Part shown: piece after piece, positions 57,153-64,000 of the stretch
Layout: the number at the start of each line of letters is the position of its first letter
Numbering within the stretch: the first letter of the stretch is position 1
NCBI GenBank assembly: GCA_033239005.1
Contig: BSQZ01000040.1
Coordinates: forward strand, 5,822,599-5,886,598
Direction of reading: 5' to 3'
From: Lamellibrachia satsuma
Taxonomy: Eukaryota > Annelida > Polychaeta > Sabellida > Siboglinidae
Length of the DNA stretch: 64,000 nt
Made by a program: the position numbers and the translations under genes
Notes under the pieces: model-generated
Seen by the model: the letters and a program-made list of their open reading frames with translations, nothing else
What the model was told of the DNA's origin: nothing
Database searches by the model: none

Positions 57153-58007
57153 TATGCAAGCACGTGCGACAAGCAAGCGCGTGCGACAAGCAAGCGCGTG
57201 CCGCTGAGATCTAGACGCACAGGTCTAGCTTAGTGTGGATTTGACGAATTTTGGTGTTTCACCAGAATGTTTCCGCTGCATAACCAGCAGGCAACATTTT
57301 TTTACCGGCTTTCTTTAGCTTTCTCAGTCAGTATAACAGCTCCGAGCTTAGCTTGGTTAAATCTTAATTTGCAAAAATACGATTTGAAACCAAAGTTGTA
57401 CTCTTTGTCTTCAAGTTGCTCCGATATTTGCAGATAGCGTCACGGCGACGTTCACACTTGAGCGGCCGATTTTGGTGCGGGCGCTCAGTTTCCTGAACCT
57501 TCTGGGGTCATTTTCATCTTGTTATTTATGATGCAGATCATTTAATTTTCAATCTCCGCAGCCCCCACCGCCTCTGATATACCTTCAAACCTAACGTTAT
57601 GTCTACGACTGCATTGTTCTAGTTTATCATTGTCAGACTTTGGCGAGTCGATTCTTTTTTTTAGTTATTCGATCGTATTTTCTTTCTATGGCTTTTTGTA
57701 ACTGTTCAACGATCCAATTGGCAGTCGAGACCTCCAAGTTACCATGACGATAGTCGAGGGGCATGGGGCGGGAACTACCCAGATAGCCACTCCTTTCCAC
57801 CTCAAGGTTCATAGATTTGTGACACGAGAGTGGGCGTAATGTCTTGGCTTTCTGTATAGAGGATGTGGAGCAGAGTTGTCATAGTATTAGCATCGAAGTA
57901 TACAATCCATTGTTTCTCTATCATAAAAAAACTTCCGGCTACTTGGACTTGGTGCAGCGACTTGAATTTGGTGTAGATCATTTACAGAAATACGTGGAAT
58001 ATCAAAT

Positions 58008-58295
58008 AGAATAAGTATTACTATTGCATATATATTATACACAAACGTATTGTAGACATATATTAGGAAACAGGTTTTGTTAATTATTAGTCAGAGGGAG
58101 TATTTTAGAGTAAGTTAGTTTCGGATTCTGTCAGGGAATTCAGCGAGCGTTAATAGGGGTGTTTACAATTCGAAAAATTAGATAACATAGTGAATAGTCA
58201 GTAACAGTGAATATTGGTTAGAATAAGTATTAGTATTATACATATATTGTTCACCAACTTCTTGTAGACATATATTAAGAAACCGTTGTTGTTAA
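58008..58295 (+). repeat. Two tandem units in the LINE 5' leader
   Basis: AGAATAAGTATTACTATTGC at 58008 and AGAATAAGTATTAGTATTAT at 58219 start two similar segments that both contain GTAGACATATATTA and end GTT.TGTTAA. Unit spacing is about 211 bases. Confidence 0.7.
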
Positions 58296-58667
58296 CAGAG
58301 GTAGTATTTTTTTTTCCCGGATTCAAACTCAACGAGTGATAAAAGGGAGTTTGTTTACAAGTCATTCAACCCGTGCATCGAGCTATCGTTTACATTAGCT
58401 AATATATATATATATAAGATAAAGTGATTTATTTACTTAAATTACATACATAAGGTAATATATGACATAGTGGTAGTCAACGTTTTCGGTAAAAAGGAAT
58501 TAACAGCAGGACTTTAGCGTAAATTAGTACACACTCACTTCGTTGTTTTGTTACACAGTGTTCTCCGTATTCGCTAGGTGGCAGGATTTTTAGCCTAAAG
58601 TGTTCTTTTGATCACAAAAACAGCCTTATTCAAGGCTAACGTAGCACACTAATTAAAACTAAATTGT

Positions 58668-59911
58668 ATGATGGCCCCGTGCAAACGACAGTTAAAGGCC
58701 ACAAGGCACGTAATTTGTGGCAGTTGTAGTAACTGGGTAGATTTCGTCAAGTCTGGGTGCGAAAAGTCCTGGGCTGAGGTCCAGGCAGATAGTTTTAATT
58801 TTGAGTGTAGGGGATGCGCAAGGATGAAGGAAATAGAGGTGGAGTTGAAAGAGCTGAGACTGCTCGTTGTGGCAATGGTGGGAAGGGATCAGGGGAGTTG
58901 TGCCAGTAGTTCCGGTGAGGGAACAGTAGACGATAAAGTGGGGAAAGACACAAGAGATGCTAGGGAGAGCTCACCTCAGCCTGGGAGGAAGCTGAGAGGA
59001 GGGAAGGTGACAGGTCATAGGGAGACAGGACGTAAGGAGACGGGAAGGAAAGGAACGGGAGGGAAGACAACCGGGGTGAAGGAGAGGGGAGTAGGGAGAC
59101 AGGAGGGAAGGAGAAGGGAGTGGGGGAGACGGGAGGGAAGACAACCGGGGTGAAGGAGAGGGGAGTAGCGGAGACAGGAGGGAAGGAGAAGGGAGTGGGG
59201 GAGACGGGAGGGAAAACAACCGGAGTGAAGGAGAGGGGAGTAGGGGAGACAGGAGGGAAGGAGAAGGGAGTGGGGGAGACGGAAGGGAAGGGGTCAGGAC
59301 AGAATGTGATGGAGGGGATCGAAAGGAAGAGTTATTCTGCAGCAGTGATAGAGGGGGTGAGGAAGAGAGCGAGGGTGTTTGTGGGGGATTCGATAGTTAG
59401 GAAGACCGACAGAGTCTTAAACAAGGGAGATGATGTGGTGGTCTGCTTGCCTGGAGCCAAAATAGAGGCGATAACTGAGAGGGTAAAAACATCGTAGGCT
59501 CGGGTAAGGGTGGATCTGTTTTAGTACATGTAGGGACAAATAACGTAGAGAGGGAGGGTACAACTGCCATAGTTAGGAAATATAGGCAGTTGGTCAGAAC
59601 ACTAAAACAGACGCGGGTTGAGCAGGTAATACTGTCAGGGATTTTACCTGTGATGGGCAGGAGGGTCATAAATATCGAAATTGTCGGGGATGGCAATTAA
59701 CATGTTAGTCCAGAGGCTGTGTAGGGAAGAGGAAGTTGGATTTGTGGATTTATGGGAAAGTTTTGTTGGGAGGGGTGATATGTACATGAAGGATGGGCTT
59801 CATTTAAGTGGAAAGGGGGCGGCAGTATTCGCGGACAAACTTTCAGCAGCAGTAGATAGCGACTTGGGTACAATGACAAATATTTTTGGAAGTAAACATT
59901 CTTTAAACTAG
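58668..59911 (+). CDS. CR1-like LINE ORF1 with SGNH hydrolase domain (frame-broken)
   Basis: Starts at ATG 58668 with a cysteine pair module (CGSCSNWVDF, FECRGCARM) followed by a leucine-rich helix (MKEIEVELKELRLLVVAMV), a charged GK-rich tandem repeat (75-base unit, about 59030-59290), and then an esterase-like domain. That domain has VFVGDSIVRKTD (block I serine), VHVGTNNVEREG (block III asparagine) and KDGLHLSGKG (block V Asp-x-x-His). Esterase-type ORF1 proteins are known from CR1 elements. Three single-base breaks occur near 59093, 59487 and 59685. The stop at 59909-59911 overlaps the start of the ORF2 frame. Confidence 0.75.
59020..59300 (+). repeat. G-rich 75-bp coding minisatellite in LINE ORF1
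   Basis: About three and a half units of 75 bases, encoding ETGGKTTGVKERGVGETGGK-type residues; purine-only stretches dominate the plus strand. Confidence 0.85.
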
Positions 59912-62782
59912 AAGTGCAGGGGGTTACCTAGAGGTGTCTCAAGCAGAACAAGAGACCACTAGCACAGATAAACCAATATCAAATCATCCGAAAAACATCT
60001 CTGAAAAAGGTTATAGATGCGTATGTTTAAATGCAAGGAGCATAGTAAATAAGAAAAACGAATTAAACATTATGGTAGAAGATATTGACCCTCACATAAT
60101 TGGTATAACTGAATCATGGGCCAACATAGATATAACAGATGCTGAATTAGGACTGACAGGATACGTAATGTTTAGGAAAGATCGAATAGGAAGAAGGGGC
60201 GGGGAGTTATTTTATATGTTAAAGAATCTATTCAGGCTTATGAAATGAAACTAGAAAGGGAAGCAGATTGTGATGAAGCTGTTTGGTGCAAAATTGTTTC
60301 AGGAAATTCAAAATTAACTGTTGGATTAGTTTACCGAAGTCCAAACATAAACGAAGAGGACAACACAAAAATAAAAAACGCTATAAAGGAAGTTAGTAAA
60401 GGGGAATGTATCATAATGGGAGATTTTAACCATGGACACATACAATGGAATTCTCTAGAGAGCACAGGGATTGAGGATCAACAATTTCTATGTTTAATCC
60501 AGGATAGCTTTCTTACTCAGCACGTACTAGAACCAACCAGGGAGAAAATGTATTAGATATAGTTTTGTCATCACAAAAAGAATTAGTGGACAATGTAAAA
60601 ATATTTGAACCATTGGGTAATAGTGACCATAATCAAATACATTTTGACATCAATGTAAAATCAGAAAGTAAAAATAAGAAAACGTACAAGAGAAACTTCT
60701 ACAAAGGTAACTACAAAGATATGAGAAAATACTTAGCACAGCTAGATTGGAATAACATGCTGATGAATAAGACTGCAATTGAATGTTGGAATATTCTAAA
60801 ATATGAAATTGAGAGTATCATTGATAAATTTGTTCCCTTCCGAAAACAAGGAAAACGGTGTAGAAAGAAACACGTGTCAAAAGAGGCAATTAGAAAAATA
60901 ATGCTAAAACAAACTATGTGGAGGGTTTATAGGCGTACCAGAAAGGAAGAAGACTATGCAAAATACAAAGAGGCACTTAATGCAGCTACAACTGAAATCA
61001 GACAATCTAAAAGAAGCTATGAGCAAAAACTGGCATGTAACATAAAAACTGACAGCAAGAGTTTTTATGCATATGTCAGGAGTAAACAAAACGTACAAGA
61101 CAAGGTTGGACCTCTAGAAGACAGTGCTGGAAATATAATATCACAGGGGTTTTTAATGGCGGAAGACCTAAATGGTTACTTCAGTTCAGTGTTTACAAAA
61201 GAAGATATTAGTTCATTACCAGTTGCTGATGCTAAATTTCAGGGACTAAATCTGACTATTTAGGACCGTTAGTTGTAACTCCAGAATTGGTAGCTAGGAA
61301 AATAAAGGCAATGAAGGATAACAAATCACCGGGAGTGGATGGGATTCCTCCAAAATTACTAATGGAAACAGTAGATCAAATCAGTATACCACTTGCAAGA
61401 GTATTCAACTTGTCATTAAAAGAGGGAGTTGTTCCGTTTGAATGGAAAGAAGCAAACATCATACCATTATTTAAAAAGGGTTCGAGAAATAAGTCAGAGA
61501 ATTACAGACCAGTGAGTTTAACGTCAGTGATTTGTAAATTATTAGAAAGGTTAATTAAAGACCATATGGTGGACTTCCTCGTTAAGCATAAATTATTAAA
61601 TTCATCTCAACATGGATTCCTTAAAGCGAGGTCATGCTTAACAAATGTGTTATGTTTTTGGAAGAAATCACTAAGTGGATAGACGAGGGATCGCCAGTAG
61701 ATATTATCTACTTAGATTTTCAGAAAGCTTTTGACAAAGTGCCACATCAAAGATTGCTACTTAAATTAAAAGCCCATGGTATCGGGGATAGCATAACTGA
61801 CTGGATAGAACAATGGCTGACTGACAGAAGACAACGAGTTGTAGTAGATGGCGAAGTTTCAAATTGGAAATCGGTTTTGAGTGGGGTACCTCAAGGATCA
61901 GTATTAGGACCTATATTATTCTTAATTTATATCAATGACTTGGACGACAGTATAACAAGTAACGTACTGAAATTTGCGGACGACACAAAACTGTTTAGAA
62001 AGGTTAATACTGATGGTGATAAACAACATTTACAAAACGATCTAGACAGATTAGTGAAATGGTCTGAGAAATGGCAGATGCTGTTCAATTTTGGGAAATG
62101 TAAATGCCTACATACAGGACATGGGAACTTGAATGTAAACTATAAAATGGGAGCTACTGTTCTTGGTACTACTGTAAAAGAAAAGGACTTAGGAGTTACA
62201 ATAAGCGCTGATATGAAAGTTTCAGAGCAGTGTGGTATTGCAGCTTCAAAGGGTAATCAAATTCTTGGATTGATTAGAAGAAACATAACATACAAGGGAA
62301 AAAAGTTAATTATACCTCTTTATAAAGCAATAGTTAGACCTCATTTAGAATACTGTATACAAGCATGGAGACCATATCGTAAGAAGGATATAGATACGCT
62401 TGAACGCATACAAAGGAGAGTAACTAAAATGATTCCAGAACTTAGAGACCTTAGTTATGAAGAACGCCTGAAAGAATGTGGTTTAACAACTCTAGAGACA
62501 AGGAGGTTAAGAGGAGATCAGATTGAAGTTTTTAAGATATTGAATGGGTATGAAAATATTGATAGAAATATGTTTTTCTCACTCAAGAAGGATAGCAGAA
62601 CTAGAGGACATGAGGTAAAATTAGTAAAGGATCAATGTAGATTGGACATCAGGAAGCACTCGTTCTCACAGAGGACAGTAAATGAATGGAACAAACTGTC
62701 TACAGATTGTGTAACTGCTAGCAGCGTGAATATGTTTAAAAACAAGGTTGACACATATATCAGAAGGGCGGGTTATAAGTAG
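59907..62782 (+). CDS. CR1-like LINE ORF2: endonuclease and reverse transcriptase (frame-broken)
   Basis: The frame opens at 59907 without an early ATG. Endonuclease: VCLNARSIVNKKNEL, IIGITESWA, VGLVYRSPNINEED, IIMGDFNHGHIQW, PLGNSDHNQIHFD (catalytic Asp-Asn and Ser-Asp-His motifs). RT: NKSPGVDGIPPKLLMETVDQ, SENYRPVSLTSVICKLLERL, SQHGFLKARSCLTN, VDIIYLDFQKAFDKVPHQRL, LSGVPQGSVLGPILFLIYIN, VLKFADDTKLFRK (catalytic FADD), then a thumb with KEKDLGVTISADMKVSEQCG and the C-terminal SFSQRTVNEWNKLSTDCVTA to a stop at 62782. Four frame breaks near 60202, 60541, 61250 and 61655, at or next to homopolymers. The last 382 codons are one open frame. Confidence 0.85.
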
Positions 62783-62885
62783 GTGAACATTGTTGGACTC
62801 TCGATAAGCCAATGGCTTCCTTGTCCACTTGCCATCTGGGCCTTTGGCTTGGATGGCAAATCTTGTTAAATCTTGTTAAATAAAG
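62783..62885 (+). other. CR1-like LINE 3' end
   Basis: The conserved TCGATAAGCCAATGGCTTCC and TTGTCCACTTGCCATCTGG, then two TCTTGTTAAA units and TAAAG. The same end is found at 36172-36262. Confidence 0.85.
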
Positions 62886-62974
62886 AGTTTGTGATTCTGT
62901 CTGACAGTCTGTCTGTCTGCAATGGTCGTCATATCTCCGTCAGTCTGGCATGTCTGGTGGTGAACTTTTGTAGG

Positions 62975-63260
62975 CGTGCCCGGGGGTCCACGGGGATGAT
63001 TCGTACGTTAAACAAATCTAAAATTATTATGTATATGGATATTTGACGTAGATTACGTAACTGAGAACAACAACAGTTCGTAGTTACGTACACTTGTTAC
63101 CAACGCTATTTTCTAGGATTCTTCAGAATTACGTAATCTACGTCAAATTGTACGAATGCTGCGTGAAACCGGCTGTTGTAGACCGTTTTAGGGCACGAAG
63201 ATGGCATTGCACTGCCAAAACTTGACTGGGTAGTGCAAGTTGTCATAGACAATTCAATTC
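62975..63260 (+). repeat. Interspersed repeat, copy B (pair at 10.44-10.93 kb), with inverted repeat
   Basis: Collinear with copy A. It additionally contains a perfect 20-base inverted repeat, ATTTGACGTAGATTACGTAA at about 63039-63058 and its complement at about 63128-63147. Confidence 0.65.
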
Positions 63261-63814
<554 letters not shown>

Positions 63815-64000
63815 ATCTGGCCATTCAACATGCCCTGTAAACATGGTATTCAGGGCGAAACATTCACATTCGTTAAACGAAGCAGCTGCTTTGCCAAGAA
63901 ACCAATTTTGTTTCTATTCGAACATCTGTGTTTTGAGATCATCCCTCAATTGTATTTAAGTTGCTTAATTCTGGGTGTAACTGACATTGATGTAAAGAGG

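Larger units (their letters stand above)
55400..57985. other. Mostly non-coding; two weak minus-strand coding candidates
   Basis: Nothing recognisable except two unassigned short frames at 56169-56375 and 57051-57152. The stretch 57150-57500 is richer in CpG than its surroundings. Confidence 0.4.
57990..62885 (+). mobile_element. Nearly full-length CR1-like LINE
   Basis: 5' leader (from about 57.99 kb, left limit uncertain), ORF1 (58668-59911) with an SGNH hydrolase, ORF2 (59907-62782) with endonuclease and RT, and a short 3' end finishing with tandem TCTTGTTAAA. Such a microsatellite-like 3' end without poly-A is typical of CR1/L2 elements. The same 3' end is found on the older copy at 36.17-36.26 kb. 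No in-frame stop was noticed apart from those created by about seven single-base frame breaks. The copy looks young. Confidence 0.85.

Overview
The window is nuclear DNA of an animal, most likely an AT-rich marine invertebrate. I cannot place it more precisely than lophotrochozoan, cephalochordate or ambulacrarian. Coding sequence is split by introns with GT-AG or GC-AG borders. (TA)n microsatellites recur. A tRNA-derived SINE is present. Reverse transcriptase relics from at least five LINE lineages, plus pogo-, MULE- and Kolobok-like DNA transposons, fill most of the space. Nothing prokaryotic (operons, Shine-Dalgarno sites, CRISPR) is seen.

Host genes occupy the left end, all on the minus strand. 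A BTB-domain first exon lies at 2.16-2.43 kb. A five-exon gene at 5.60-12.78 kb encodes a CABIT domain followed by a C-terminal SAM domain ending in RPKI, the architecture of GAREM-type GRB2/MAPK adaptor proteins. One intron starts with GC and is fixed by reading phase. Just upstream (13.6-14.2 kb) sit two decayed exons of a second copy, with the same GA microsatellite in the same intron.

From 14.2 kb on, the window is a mobile-element graveyard: RT fragments (14.2-19.2 kb), a pogo-like transposase relic (16.4 kb), a relic of an unassigned gene family (19.3-20.3 kb), a SINE inside an older repeat whose inverted sister at 49.7 kb preserves the empty site, LINEs at 23.9-30.9 kb, a 29-bp satellite (28.3 kb), a 30-bp minisatellite with graded super-blocks (31.9-33.1 kb), a decayed CR1-like LINE (34.2 kb), a MULE/SWIM-type transposase relic with phase-consistent introns (36.9-39.0 kb), and a LINE inserted into another LINE (40.1-43.1 kb).

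At 44.15-47.21 kb a TTAA-flanked, Kolobok/Mutator-like element carrying a truncated, two-exon transposase gene has inserted into a CCATGG-rich foldback repeat; the neighbouring repeat unit shows the uninterrupted TTAA target. At 52.1-55.4 kb is a two-ORF LINE (minus). At 58-62.9 kb is a nearly full-length CR1-like LINE with an SGNH-hydrolase ORF1 and an endonuclease/RT ORF2. Its only visible damage is single-base frame breaks at or near homopolymer runs, a pattern also seen in the SAM exon of the CABIT gene, so base-level assembly error must be considered.
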